Numbered from the stretch's first letter, positions 19,429-28,625 are shown. The stretch: DNA of 64,000 bases from an uncultured Odoribacter sp. (GCA_910578105.1 CAJTPD010000007.1:109541-173540); one strand, 5' to 3'. Translations and numbers: made by a program. The notes: generated by a model from the sequence alone, not told the origin.

Positions 19429-20409
19429 TCACTGATTTTCCAAATTATTTTGAATCCCCGTTTCCGGATTTTGTTTGCGCACCAGCCACCAGGGATAAAT
19501 CACAAAATATCCGGCAACGCCAAGCACAGAAAACGCCATAACGACAGCACCGATTACAGGCCGTGCATCTGCATAACGGGTAATAAAACCTTCTATCCAC
19601 CCGGCAATTACAAAAAAAGGTATCAGACCGGCAAGTATCTTTATACCCTGTAAAGCTCCTGTCCGGAAAGAATGCAACCGGGGAAAAGTGCCCGGAAAAA
19701 GAAAACTGTTTCCCAACACCAGACCAGCACCTCCGGCAATAACAATGGAAGTGATTTCAAAAGTTCCATGCGCCCACACCGATAGAACGGAATGCAACAG
19801 CAAACCTTTCTGATAAAAAAAGTATTGAAAGGCCCCTAACATAATCCCATTCTGAAACAGCACCCAAAGCGTACCGGCCGAAAAAAGCAATCCCCAGGCA
19901 AAAGCAATAAAAGCAACCTTAATATTATTGGTCGTAATCCGCAAAAACATCTCCAAAGCATCCCCCTGGCTATATACCCCCATTGGTTTACCTGCTGCGA
20001 TATTATCCAAAGTCATGTTCACATAAGCATCGCCAAGAATCAAACGGACAAACGACTCTTCACGGGCAGCCGAAAAAACACCAATCAGAACGGATAATAA
20101 AAAGAAAATAAAAGCAAATCCCAGGGTTTTTCGTTTTTCAAATAACAAAAGCGGAAAATCTGTCCGCCAAAACACCCACCATTTTTTGGTATGTGCAGGA
20201 CGTCCGACATTAATATCAGTCAGATAACTTGCCACCAGATGATTCAGGTATTTTTCCACATCACTACCCGGATAAAAAGTCCGTGCATAAGCCAAATCAT
20301 CCGACAACTCCACAAAATTGGCAGCCAACCGGTCTGCGTCCAATTGCCGTCCCTGCTCCATTTTCAACCATTTCTCTTTATTGATGGAAATAAATCTAGC
20401 CTCTTTCAT
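19429..20409 (-). CDS. SpoIIM-like (stage II sporulation protein M family) membrane protein
   Basis: About 326 residues. The ATG at 20409 (MKEARFISINKEKWLKME) was chosen over a TTG further upstream. A helical cytoplasmic N-terminus of about 100 residues is followed by several transmembrane helices, with the family-typical segments 'NNIKVAFIAFAWGLLFSAGTL', 'SVWAHGTFEITSIVIAGGAG' and 'LGNSFLFPG'. The family is named from a Bacillus sporulation protein, but non-sporulating Bacteroidota carry it in MoxR/RDD clusters, so no sporulation role is implied. It is the first gene of this minus-strand operon and diverges from the RDD gene. Confidence 0.88.
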   Translation of the reverse strand: MKEARFISINKEKWLKMEQGRQLDADRLAANFVELSDDLAYARTFYPGSDVEKYLNHLVASYLTDINVGRPAHTKKWWVFWRTDFPLLLFEKRKTLGFAFIFFLLSVLIGVFSAAREESFVRLILGDAYVNMTLDNIAAGKPMGVYSQGDALEMFLRITTNNIKVAFIAFAWGLLFSAGTLWVLFQNGIMLGAFQYFFYQKGLLLHSVLSVWAHGTFEITSIVIAGGAGLVLGNSFLFPGTFPRLHSFRTGALQGIKILAGLIPFFVIAGWIEGFITRYADARPVIGAVVMAFSVLGVAGYFVIYPWWLVRKQNPETGIQNNLENQ

Positions 20410-20542
20410 GAAATCAGTTTTCCGTAAACCGGAAGGATTCAATAATGAAAAATTCTCCTCATCCCGGCCTTTCTTTATTCAGCCTAAAATTATATTTTTT
20501 ATTTAAAAAAACATATGTTTGCAAAAAAAACAATAAATAATC

Positions 20543-21235
20543 ATGCATCTTTCTATCAACACAGCACAAAATGTCAATATAGTCTGTCAACCGGCAGGGT
20601 TGGCATACCGGATTTGCGCCACCTTGCTTGACTCAATCTGTATGACCGGTATTTTCCTGCTGGTGTCCTATCTTTCTACAATCACAAACGTATACTTTAT
20701 GTATATCACCCTTATTCTTCTATTATGCTATCATCTGCTTTTCGAATATCTGGCAAAAGGGCAAAGCCCGGGCAAAATGATGTGCCGGATAAGAGTTGTC
20801 CGACTGGATGGACAAAAACTGTCTTTTTGGGATTGCATGTTGCGCTGGGCACTGCGCCTCGTCGATATTAGTGCCAGTTTGGGAATCGTTGCCATGAGTA
20901 GCATCGTCATCAGCTCCCGGATGCAACGACTGGGAGACCTGGCAGCAGGCACCATTGTCGTCCGGGAAAAAAACGGAACTTCTTTCAGCCAACTTTCATT
21001 ATACGATACGCCGGAAGATTACCAGGCGGTATATCCCCAAGTCGCTATGCTGACAGACAAGGACATTTCCATCATCAAGGAAATCATGCAGGAAGTAGAG
21101 CAAAACAAAGATTACAAACTGCTCACCCCTCTGGCATTACGAGTGAAAACACTGACAGGCATTCAAACAAACATGTCACACCTCACTTTTATACAAACCG
21201 TGTTGAAAGACTACACGTACCTCACCAAACAATAA
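20543..21235 (+). CDS. RDD-family membrane protein
   Basis: A 230-residue inner-membrane protein with RDD-family character: 'GLAYRICATLLDSICMTGIF' with the Arg-Asp pair, 'LLFEYLAKGQSPGKMMCRIRV' and 'SSRMQRLGDLAAGTIVV'. Three to four transmembrane helices are visible between residues 20 and 150, with a soluble tail. RDD proteins are often encoded next to SpoIIM-like and MoxR/DUF58 genes; here the gene diverges from that operon across about 130 bases. A -7 match, TATGTTTG at 20514-20521, lies just upstream. Transport of ions or solutes has been suggested for some relatives; not shown here. Confidence 0.88.
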   Translation: MHLSINTAQNVNIVCQPAGLAYRICATLLDSICMTGIFLLVSYLSTITNVYFMYITLILLLCYHLLFEYLAKGQSPGKMMCRIRVVRLDGQKLSFWDCMLRWALRLVDISASLGIVAMSSIVISSRMQRLGDLAAGTIVVREKNGTSFSQLSLYDTPEDYQAVYPQVAMLTDKDISIIKEIMQEVEQNKDYKLLTPLALRVKTLTGIQTNMSHLTFIQTVLKDYTYLTKQ

Positions 21236-21280
21236 ATAACATTTTTTCTGCTTTAATTATAAAAATAAAATGAATTTATA

Positions 21281-21288
21281 TAATTTTG
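21281..21288 (+). promoter_or_regulatory. Candidate -7 box upstream of DUF5684-like gene
   Basis: TAATTTTG matches the Bacteroidota -7 consensus and lies 55 bases before the start at 21344. No TTTG was found at the expected distance, so it is a partial match. Confidence 0.4.
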
Positions 21289-21343
21289 CGCGTCTTTTAA
21301 AAGGACGTGTGCTTTTTATTACATTAACTTTAATTTTAAATTT

Positions 21344-21682
21344 ATGATTGTATCTATTATTTACCTGGCCATTCTCGTATTGGCAGTTGCAGGTATATGG
21401 AAAACATTCGAAAAAGCCGGACAACCGGGCTGGGGAGCTATTATTCCTATTTACAACATCTATTTGATGACTCAAATCGCTCAAAAACCGGGTTGGTGGA
21501 CTATTATGTTCTTTATTCCGCTGGTAAACATCATCTTTGCTATCATGCTGTTTCATGAAATTGCCAAAAGATTCGGTCAAGGTATAGGATTCACCATTGG
21601 TTTGTTACTTCTTAGTTTCGTATTTTTCCCCATCCTGGGATTCGGAGAAGCTACTTATCAGGCAGCTCCTAAAGCCGAATAA
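21344..21682 (+). CDS. Small DUF5684-like membrane protein
   Basis: A 112-residue, very hydrophobic protein with three predicted transmembrane helices (about 2-17, 50-70 and 82-100). The segment 'FEKAGQPGWGAIIPIYNIYL' followed by 'KPGWWTIMFFIPLVNI' is typical of the DUF5684 family, small membrane proteins sometimes found next to signal peptidases. No catalytic residues are seen. It has its own terminator (21703-21743) and candidate promoter, so it is probably monocistronic. Confidence 0.8.
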   Translation: MIVSIIYLAILVLAVAGIWKTFEKAGQPGWGAIIPIYNIYLMTQIAQKPGWWTIMFFIPLVNIIFAIMLFHEIAKRFGQGIGFTIGLLLLSFVFFPILGFGEATYQAAPKAE

Positions 21683-21702
21683 AACAGGAACTGAAATCCA
21701 AC

Positions 21703-21743
21703 AAATACCCCTGGAAAAATTATAATTTCTCCAGGGGTATTTT
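21703..21743 (+). terminator. Intrinsic terminator after DUF5684-like gene
   Basis: AAATACCCCTGG (21703-21714) pairs with CCAGGGGTATTT (21731-21742), a perfect 12-base stem with a 16-base loop, ending in a short T run. It lies 20 bases after the stop codon. Confidence 0.8.
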
Positions 21744-21808
21744 CATGCCTCACACTCCGTTTAAGAAATGCAGATAAATCCCACAAAATGAATCTATAAG
21801 CATTTATC

Positions 21809-21839
21809 TTGCTGCATTAATCCGTTTTTTCTATATTTG
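21809..21839 (+). promoter_or_regulatory. efp: Bacteroidota-type promoter for efp
   Basis: TTG at 21809-21811 and TATATTTG at 21832-21839 are separated by 20 bases. Transcription would start about 35 bases before the efp start codon. Confidence 0.65.
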
Positions 21840-21879
21840 CAACCTCAAATAAAATATTAATTGAAAAATAACAGAATAA

Positions 21880-22446
21880 ATGGCAACAACAGCAGATTTC
21901 CGTAACGGACTATGTATCGTATTCAAAGACGATTTATATACAATCGTACAGTTTCAACATGTAAAACCAGGAAAAGGCCCGGCTTTCGTCAGAACAAAAC
22001 TGAGAAATGTGAAAACCGGCCGTATTCTGGAAAATACATTCACTTCGGGTGTAAAAATCGATACGGCACGTATTGAAAGACGTCCCTACCAGTTCCTTTA
22101 TAAAGAAGGGGAAGATTATGTAATGATGCACACCGAAACTTTCGAGCAGGTAAACATTTCAGGCGATCTGATCAACGCCCCGCAGTTCCTGAAAGAAGGA
22201 GACGCCGTGGAAATGGTGGTACATGCCGACACGGAAACACCGCTTTACGTTGAATTGATGCCGAGCGTCGTACTGGAAGTTACTTACACCGAACCGGGTC
22301 TGAAAGGCGACACAGCTTCTTCTACCGCTCTGAAACCGGCAGAAGTGGAAACCGGAGCCAAAGTAATGGTACCCCTGTTCGTGGAAACCGGCGAAAAAAT
22401 CCGCGTCTCTACTGCCGACGGCTCATACGTAGAAAGAGTACGATAA
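21880..22446 (+). CDS. efp: Elongation factor P
   Basis: A 188-residue translation factor that helps the ribosome through polyproline stretches. Three small beta-barrel domains are expected. Domain I contains the conserved loop 'KPGKGPAFVRTKLRN', in which Lys32 corresponds to the residue that is modified in other bacteria. The 'SGVKIDTARIERRPYQFLY' segment and the C-terminal 'TGAKVMVPLFVETGEKIRVST' signature are typical. Length is normal. It is flanked by its own promoter and by a strong terminator. Confidence 0.97.
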   Translation: MATTADFRNGLCIVFKDDLYTIVQFQHVKPGKGPAFVRTKLRNVKTGRILENTFTSGVKIDTARIERRPYQFLYKEGEDYVMMHTETFEQVNISGDLINAPQFLKEGDAVEMVVHADTETPLYVELMPSVVLEVTYTEPGLKGDTASSTALKPAEVETGAKVMVPLFVETGEKIRVSTADGSYVERVR

Positions 22447-22471
22447 AACACCAACATTCCATAACAAAAGG

Positions 22472-22508
22472 AACCGTGATAAAAACAAATTTTATCACGG
22501 TTTCTTTT
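22472..22508 (+). terminator. Intrinsic terminator of efp
   Basis: AACCGTGATAAAA (22472-22484) pairs perfectly with TTTTATCACGGTT (22490-22502), with a 5-base loop, followed by a T-rich tail. It starts about 25 bases after the efp stop. Confidence 0.88.
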
Positions 22509-22577
22509 TGAATACTACAAAATATTCATTGCGGGATAAGTCGCCAGGTTTAAGTTTTTAATAATCAAGATTTTTTT

Positions 22578-22624
22578 GTCCGATAATAGTCAGGACAAAC
22601 CCTGACTAATTCAGAGTATCGGAC
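22578..22624. repeat. 47-base nested palindrome at left edge of restriction-modification island
   Basis: Outer arms GTCCGATA (22578-22585) and TATCGGAC (22617-22624) are perfect inverses, and within them AGTCAGG and CCTGACT (about 22589-22605) form an inner stem. Further out, GGTTTAA near 22550 and TTAAACC near 22642 can also pair. Neither strand has a T run after the hairpin (the plus strand has T's before it), so it does not look like an intrinsic terminator. Confidence 0.65.
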
Positions 22625-22627
22625 TCC

Positions 22628-22644
22628 GTATAACGTTAAACCCG
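22628..22644 (-). repeat. Left 17-base inverted repeat flanking restriction-modification island
   Basis: On the minus strand it reads CGGGTTTAACGTTATAC. It matches 15 of 17 bases of CGGGTTTACCGTTATGC at 25008-25024 on the plus strand, so the two copies face each other across the island. The endonuclease stop codon starts 2 bases inside it. Confidence 0.55.
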
Positions 22645-22645
22645 T

Positions 22646-23722
22646 TTAATTATTATTACCCCAAACTTCATTCAGCAAAATAGAATCATAACCTCTATCA
22701 CGCTTGAAAGCATTAAAATCGTCGCAATTAGTTGCAGGAAATTCCAATAAAATTTCATCATATAAAGTTGATAACACTCTATTCCCTATTTCTTCGGCAA
22801 AAATTCCTCTAAGTGCTTTATCATACCATAATATTAAATCATTTTCTGTTATTATGCTTTGAATTTTAGACTTCCATCCGATTTGTGTCAAAAGCGAGAT
22901 TATTACTTTTTCTTCAGAGTTTTTGCACACAATAACTATTCTGTCGGACGATACCGATGATACTATATTTTCCGCAAGTTCTTCAGTCAAGGACAAATGT
23001 TTTATTTGAATAGCCATACCGAAATTAGCCCACATATCCAATCCTCTATCGGCAGCATTGGTAACCCCCACACGATTTACCCGGGCATTGACTGTTACTT
23101 TTGAATGTTCCTTTGATAATCCGATTACACGTTTGGCAAAATCAGAAAATTCTTCCAATAATTGTTGTTTTTCCTCACCAGCTTCAACTGTAACCTTAAC
23201 TTTAAGGCATTCTATAAGAGCCGAAAATAAGGCGTATACCACTATTTCATATATTTTATCAACACTTCGTCTCAATCCAGGCTCATTCCAAAAAAGATTG
23301 ATAAATTCTATAACTTGAAAACTGTTTTTATCATGCGTAATGCAATAATTCAAACCGCTTGACATTTGTGAGAAACGTTGTTCAAAGCGGTCATAAATAT
23401 ACTTTTCGACGACTCCATTATTTTTTCTATTTTCAGCACCTAATATTTCAAGGACTGAAGGCGGTACGGCATTTTCATTGAATACGTCATCCTGATATCT
23501 TGCTGAAGACGTAGATGTTCTTCCTAAAAAACGTAAACATATTATATCGCGCCACCTTTTTGAGGCGTTTCTGTAAGTACTCAAATCAGATAAATCAATA
23601 TCTCCGTCAATTCTATCCCGGTATAAAATTTCTGCAATTTGAATAGGCTTATACAAATGCACTCTACCTTTAGATATGATTTTATCTAATGCTTGCTTTG
23701 CTTCCGAAATAGTCATAATCAC
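22646..23722 (-). CDS. HaeII-like type II restriction endonuclease
   Basis: A 358-residue protein encoded right after a cytosine-5 methyltransferase on the same strand (17-base gap). The N-terminal 'RVHLYKPIQIAEILYRDRI' and 'YRNASKRWRDIICLRFLGR' followed by 'TSTSSARYQDDVF' resemble what I know of the HaeII family, whose prototype cuts RGCGCY. I cannot place the catalytic residues with confidence. If specificity is conserved the target would be RGCGCY; that is inference. Base composition is clearly more AT-rich than the flanking core genes, consistent with transfer. The start could be at MIMTIS or, two codons later, MTIS. Confidence 0.72.
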   Translation of the reverse strand: MIMTISEAKQALDKIISKGRVHLYKPIQIAEILYRDRIDGDIDLSDLSTYRNASKRWRDIICLRFLGRTSTSSARYQDDVFNENAVPPSVLEILGAENRKNNGVVEKYIYDRFEQRFSQMSSGLNYCITHDKNSFQVIEFINLFWNEPGLRRSVDKIYEIVVYALFSALIECLKVKVTVEAGEEKQQLLEEFSDFAKRVIGLSKEHSKVTVNARVNRVGVTNAADRGLDMWANFGMAIQIKHLSLTEELAENIVSSVSSDRIVIVCKNSEEKVIISLLTQIGWKSKIQSIITENDLILWYDKALRGIFAEEIGNRVLSTLYDEILLEFPATNCDDFNAFKRDRGYDSILLNEVWGNNN

Positions 23723-23739
23723 CGAATAAATTGAGTTCT

Positions 23740-24672
23740 TTATATTTTACAGCTGTTTTGTTCATCAAGTGCTTTAATCATCTCCCCGGCTATTGCTTGT
23801 ACAACAGGAACTGATACAGAATTGCCAGCCACTTTCCGTGCCTGCGAATACGGAATATTTATAATAAACGAATCGGGAAATCCTTGAAGTCGCAACATTT
23901 CGCGTGAGGTTAGGCGTCTTTCTCCGTTTACAACTAAATAATTATAACTTCCGCCAGCCCTTAATGCACAAGAATACGGCAATGGCGATATATTACCTCC
24001 GATATTTTCATGCCAAATAGAAGGTTTAGGCGGTATCGTTTTAAGAGCAGAGAAACGTTTCTGTTTCATTGCTTCTGATAAAAAATATGAGGTCGGGATA
24101 TCTTCATCTTTCTCCAAAATTTCAGACAAAGGTTTAAAATACCCCAAAGGCTTCGGAAATTTAAATTGTATAGGATTTTTAAATCCTACAATATAAATTC
24201 TTTCTCTTTTTTGAGGAACACCAAAATCCAACGAATTAAATACCTTATGATAAACCGTATATCCTAATTTATTCAATCTATCCAAAATTACCATAAAAGT
24301 ATTTCCATTATCATGAGTTGTAAGTCTTTTTACATTTTCCAATAAAAATGCCTCTGGTTGCTTCACTTTAAGTATTGTTTCAATGTTGAAGAACAACGTA
24401 CCTCTTGTATCTGCAAAGCCTAATCCTTTGCCTGCAATACTGAACGGTTGACAAGGGAATCCAGCCAATAGAATATCATGTTCAGGAATATCTTTTGGTG
24501 CTATATCATTAATATCCCCAAAAGGCTTTTCATGAAAATTTGCCTCATACATCATTTGGGCATATTTATCCCATTCTGAAGAAAAAACATTTTCACACCC
24601 GTATACTTCAAAACCTAATCGAATACCTCCAATACCTGCAAATAAATCTATAGTTTTATATATTCTGCTCAT
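23740..24672 (-). CDS. DNA (cytosine-5)-methyltransferase of the restriction-modification pair
   Basis: A 310-residue C5-methyltransferase using S-adenosylmethionine. Motifs are in canonical order: I 'DLFAGIGGIRLGFE' (about 9-22), IV 'GFPCQPFSIAG' with catalytic Cys near 75, VI 'ENVKRL' (about 112), VIII 'QKRERIYIVG' (about 154-163), IX 'RLTSREMLRLQGFPD' and X 'AGNSVSVPVVQAIAG'. All are intact, so the enzyme should be active. It protects against the endonuclease encoded just downstream. Upstream lies the decayed remains of a controller gene. Confidence 0.95.
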   Translation of the reverse strand: MSRIYKTIDLFAGIGGIRLGFEVYGCENVFSSEWDKYAQMMYEANFHEKPFGDINDIAPKDIPEHDILLAGFPCQPFSIAGKGLGFADTRGTLFFNIETILKVKQPEAFLLENVKRLTTHDNGNTFMVILDRLNKLGYTVYHKVFNSLDFGVPQKRERIYIVGFKNPIQFKFPKPLGYFKPLSEILEKDEDIPTSYFLSEAMKQKRFSALKTIPPKPSIWHENIGGNISPLPYSCALRAGGSYNYLVVNGERRLTSREMLRLQGFPDSFIINIPYSQARKVAGNSVSVPVVQAIAGEMIKALDEQNSCKI

Positions 24673-24690
24673 ATCTTACAATATTTTCAT

Positions 24691-24956
24691 TTACAACATT
24701 GAGTATATCTTTGCATTGATTTCATCCCCTACAACATCATAAACCTTATCTGCCAACCATAAGGTTACAAATTCATTTTTATCTGTATCCAATACCTGAG
24801 CTATTATTTCTACTTGTTCCCCCCTAGCTTTCTGGTTTTCCTTTCACCTTTCTCTATTTTGCAATATGTAGCGGTGTCAATGTCCAAAGCCGCAGCTAAT
24901 CGTCATTGCGGCATCCGGTTTTGAATACGAAGTTCTTTAATGCACCCTGAAAACAT
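24691..24956 (-). pseudogene. Decayed helix-turn-helix controller gene of the restriction-modification system
   Basis: The minus strand from the ATG at 24956 reads MFSGCIKELRIQNRMPQ, then a TGA stop (24905-24903), then RLAAALDIDTATYCKIEKGE in the same frame. Near the GGGGGG run (about 24824-24829) the frame shifts, and the rest continues as EQVEIIAQVLDTDKN, EFVTLWLADKVYDVVGDE to a TAA at 24693-24691. Joined, this is an XRE-type helix-turn-helix protein of about 85 residues, as often found before Bacteroidota methyltransferases. One in-frame stop and one frameshift make it a pseudogene unless the sequence is in error. It ends 18 bases before the methyltransferase start. Confidence 0.8.
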
Positions 24957-24989
24957 TTATTTAATCTTTTATGTCTTGACATTATTTGG

Positions 24990-24997
24990 CAAATATA
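24990..24997 (-). promoter_or_regulatory. Candidate -7 box for the controller-methyltransferase-endonuclease operon
   Basis: On the minus strand TATATTTG (24997-24990) matches the Bacteroidota -7 consensus, 34 bases before the decayed controller start. No TTTG occurs at the proper distance; that position falls in the right inverted repeat (25008-25024). Confidence 0.5.
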
Positions 24998-25007
24998 CTC
25001 CTTTCGT

Positions 25008-25024
25008 CGGGTTTACCGTTATGC
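25008..25024 (+). repeat. Right 17-base inverted repeat flanking restriction-modification island
   Basis: CGGGTTTACCGTTATGC, inverted relative to 22628-22644 with two differences. PorP/SprF-like coding sequence begins shortly after it, so it may mark the insertion boundary. Confidence 0.55.
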
Positions 25025-25040
25025 CCAACTATCTTTTTTG

Positions 25041-25594
25041 TACTTGATACTTATCATTCCAAAGCCATATCGGGCCGGAAGCAATGGAGCGGATTCAAAG
25101 GAAGTCCGGCAACCTTTTTCGCCACAGGTACTTTTTATGCAGAGGAATACAGAACACAAGGAGGAATAAAGATACTGAAAGACAAAATCGGATACATCAA
25201 CACCCTTGATTTGGCCTTATCCTATGCTTACATGCTTCCCGTACGACACGACAGTTGGATAAACTTCGGCATCGCCGGCAGTTATCAGACACAGAGCATT
25301 GACCAAAGCAAAATCATCGCCGGAAACGACAATGCCCCCATTTTGCTGGATGAAATCCTGAAAGGCCTGAAACAATGGAACGCCACCATAAGAATAGAAT
25401 ACACCTATGCCCGCTACCGGACCCGCTATTTGGGACGCAGCAACGAAGCCGGACGCTACCGGACATTATCCATTCCGCGCAGTTACGGCATAGATGCGTC
25501 AAACAATATCAAAACAACTTTCAGGCCCTGTAAAAATATTCCCACGGCACCTTTGAGGTCATGGTCTCTTTTCCCGTCCGGCAGACTAAAATAA
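25041..25594 (+). pseudogene. PorP/SprF-family outer-membrane protein remnant
   Basis: An open frame whose residues 'GRKQWSGFKGSPATFFATG', 'GGIKILKDKIGYINTLDLAL', 'SYAYMLP' and 'NFGIAGSYQTQSID' resemble the middle of PorP/SprF proteins, outer-membrane components tied to type IX secretion and gliding. Intact members are roughly 300-350 residues with a signal peptide; here there are about 180, no signal peptide, and the last 60 residues lose family character. The truncation begins right at the inverted repeat bounding the restriction-modification island. It is best read as a 5'-truncated, decaying gene. Confidence 0.65.
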
Positions 25595-25617
25595 AGAAAT
25601 GCCGTTATTTGTAAACC

Positions 25618-26358
25618 TTAAATCTCTACATTCCCGTCAGCTTCCCTTTGCAGAATATCAATAACGCTCCGGGCAGCATTCTGTTCAGCCTCTTTTTTAG
25701 AAGTACCTTCGCCTTTGCCTTTCTCCTCCCCGTTAATGGTAATCAGACAGCAAAAACGGTTCCGGCGTCCCCGGCGTTCTTCCGTCACCAACCGAATATC
25801 AACTTTAGTTTTCTGTCCCCATTCAATCAAACGGCTTTTGTAATTGGTATCGACAGAAACCAGATCCTTGATATTAAAAAAATTCGGAAAAATAAATTTT
25901 TCAATAAACCGTTTGGTATTGATAAACCCCTGGTCTAAAAACATGGCACCTATAAAAGCTTCAAACACATCGCCATAAATATGTTTATTGCGGGAAATAT
26001 CGGACTTCGCTACGACGGCCTTATCCAATCCGATATGAATGGCCAAATCATTGAGAGATTCGCGGCTGACCACTTTCGAACGGACCCGGGTCAGAAAACC
26101 TTCGTCCTTATTGGGAAAGAATTTATAAAGCAACTCGGCAACAATCGCTCCCAAAACGGCATCTCCCAAAAACTCCAGACGTTCGTAATTAAGCACCACC
26201 CCATTGGCAGTCACACGCGAGGCAGATTTATGCAACAAGGCCAGCCTGTAAAGACTTTTGTTATTCGGGACAAAGCCTATCTGAGAAATAGACAATCCAT
26301 AAAACTTCCCGTTCCGATTCAGGTAAAGTTTTATGGATTGAATGATTTGCCTAATCAC
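25618..26358 (-). CDS. rnc: Ribonuclease III
   Basis: A 246-residue double-strand-specific endoribonuclease for rRNA processing and RNA turnover. The RNase III signature 'ERLEFLGDAVLGAIVAELL' lies at about 60-78 with acidic catalytic residues; the second acidic cluster is in 'YGDVFEAFIGAMFLDQG' (about 128-144). The C-terminal double-stranded-RNA-binding domain (about 170-240) includes 'GTSKKEAEQNAARSVI'. The start is 22 bases after fabF; acpP-fabF-rnc is a familiar order in Bacteroidota. Confidence 0.96.
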   Translation of the reverse strand: MIRQIIQSIKLYLNRNGKFYGLSISQIGFVPNNKSLYRLALLHKSASRVTANGVVLNYERLEFLGDAVLGAIVAELLYKFFPNKDEGFLTRVRSKVVSRESLNDLAIHIGLDKAVVAKSDISRNKHIYGDVFEAFIGAMFLDQGFINTKRFIEKFIFPNFFNIKDLVSVDTNYKSRLIEWGQKTKVDIRLVTEERRGRRNRFCCLITINGEEKGKGEGTSKKEAEQNAARSVIDILQREADGNVEI

Positions 26359-26380
26359 AGTCCCAAAAATTAGTATGCGA

Positions 26381-27619
<1,239 letters not shown>

Positions 27620-27634
27620 AAAAATGATATTAAA

Positions 27635-27871
27635 TTACTTTGCGTTAGCTTCTACATAAGAGATAGCATCACCTACAGTAACGATTTTTTCTGCCTGATC
27701 GTCCGGAATGGTAATGTTGAATTCTTTTTCCAGTTCCATAATCAGCTCAACCGTATCCAAAGAGTCTGCACCCAGATCATTGGTAAAAGTAGCTTCGGGT
27801 TTAACTTCTGATGCATCTACACCTAATTTTTCCTCAATAATCCGTTGTACTCTTTCAGTAATGTCAGACAT
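27635..27871 (-). CDS. acpP: Acyl carrier protein
   Basis: A 78-residue acidic carrier protein. The phosphopantetheine attachment site is the Ser in 'DLGADSLDTVELIMELE' (Ser37). The four-helix pattern and length are canonical. It is the first gene of acpP-fabF-rnc. A minus-strand -7 match TAAATTTG (27958-27951) lies about 80 bases upstream. Confidence 0.97.
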   Translation of the reverse strand: MSDITERVQRIIEEKLGVDASEVKPEATFTNDLGADSLDTVELIMELEKEFNITIPDDQAEKIVTVGDAISYVEANAK

Positions 27872-28043
27872 AGCTTAAAATTTTAATTAGACATTCTTTT
27901 TAATTTCACTCTACACACAAAGATGTGCATATTTATCTAAATTCTGCGGGCAAATTTAGCCTTTATTTTTTTCACTGGAAAATTTTTTGCCAATAATTAA
28001 ACTTTAATTACCTTTATAATCTTGATTTTTAATTGATTAGTAT

Positions 28044-28625
28044 ATGAAAAATTTAGTAATATTTGCCTCAGGATCAGGTTCTAACGCTGAAAATATCATC
28101 CGGTATTTCGCCCAAAAACCGGAATTCTGCATAAAAAAGATTTACTGCAATGTCCCTGATGCCTATGTTTTGGAAAGAGCAAAAAAATACGGAGTGCCTG
28201 CACAGGTTTTTAACCGCGAAGAATTCCGCAATCCGGAAAAAATCCTGCACCATTTGCAGGAAGAAGCAACCGATTTTATCATCCTGGCCGGTTTTTTGTG
28301 GCTGATGCCTCCCTGTATCACAGCTGCCTACCCCTACCGCATCATCAACATCCATCCGGCCCTTCTTCCTGCCTACGGCGGCAAAGGCATGTACGGCCAC
28401 CATGTTCATGAAGCAGTCATCGCCGCCCGTGAACAAGAAAGCGGCATTACCATCCATTATGTGAATGAACACTACGACGAAGGTGCCATCATCTTCCAGG
28501 CCAAATGTCCGGTGCTCCCGGCAGACACCCCCGATGACCTCGCCGCCCGGATACATGAATTAGAATACCGCTATTTCCCGGAAATCATAGAAAAAACTAT
28601 TTTAAACACGGAAGAAGAGGTATAA
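28044..28625 (+). CDS. purN: Phosphoribosylglycinamide formyltransferase (folate-dependent)
   Basis: A 193-residue enzyme of purine synthesis that transfers a formyl group from 10-formyltetrahydrofolate to GAR. The phosphate-binding 'FASGSGSNAENIIRYF' is at 7-22, the catalytic Asn/His region is 'INIHPALLPAYGGKGMYG' (about 96-113), and the downstream 'GITIHYVNEHYDEGAIIFQ' contains the conserved Asp. It diverges from acpP. Confidence 0.96.
   Translation: MKNLVIFASGSGSNAENIIRYFAQKPEFCIKKIYCNVPDAYVLERAKKYGVPAQVFNREEFRNPEKILHHLQEEATDFIILAGFLWLMPPCITAAYPYRIINIHPALLPAYGGKGMYGHHVHEAVIAAREQESGITIHYVNEHYDEGAIIFQAKCPVLPADTPDDLAARIHELEYRYFPEIIEKTILNTEEEV

Noticed and set aside
22578..22624. Palindrome as terminator of the endonuclease gene
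   Set aside because: On the minus strand the hairpin is followed by A residues, not T residues, so it does not fit an intrinsic terminator.
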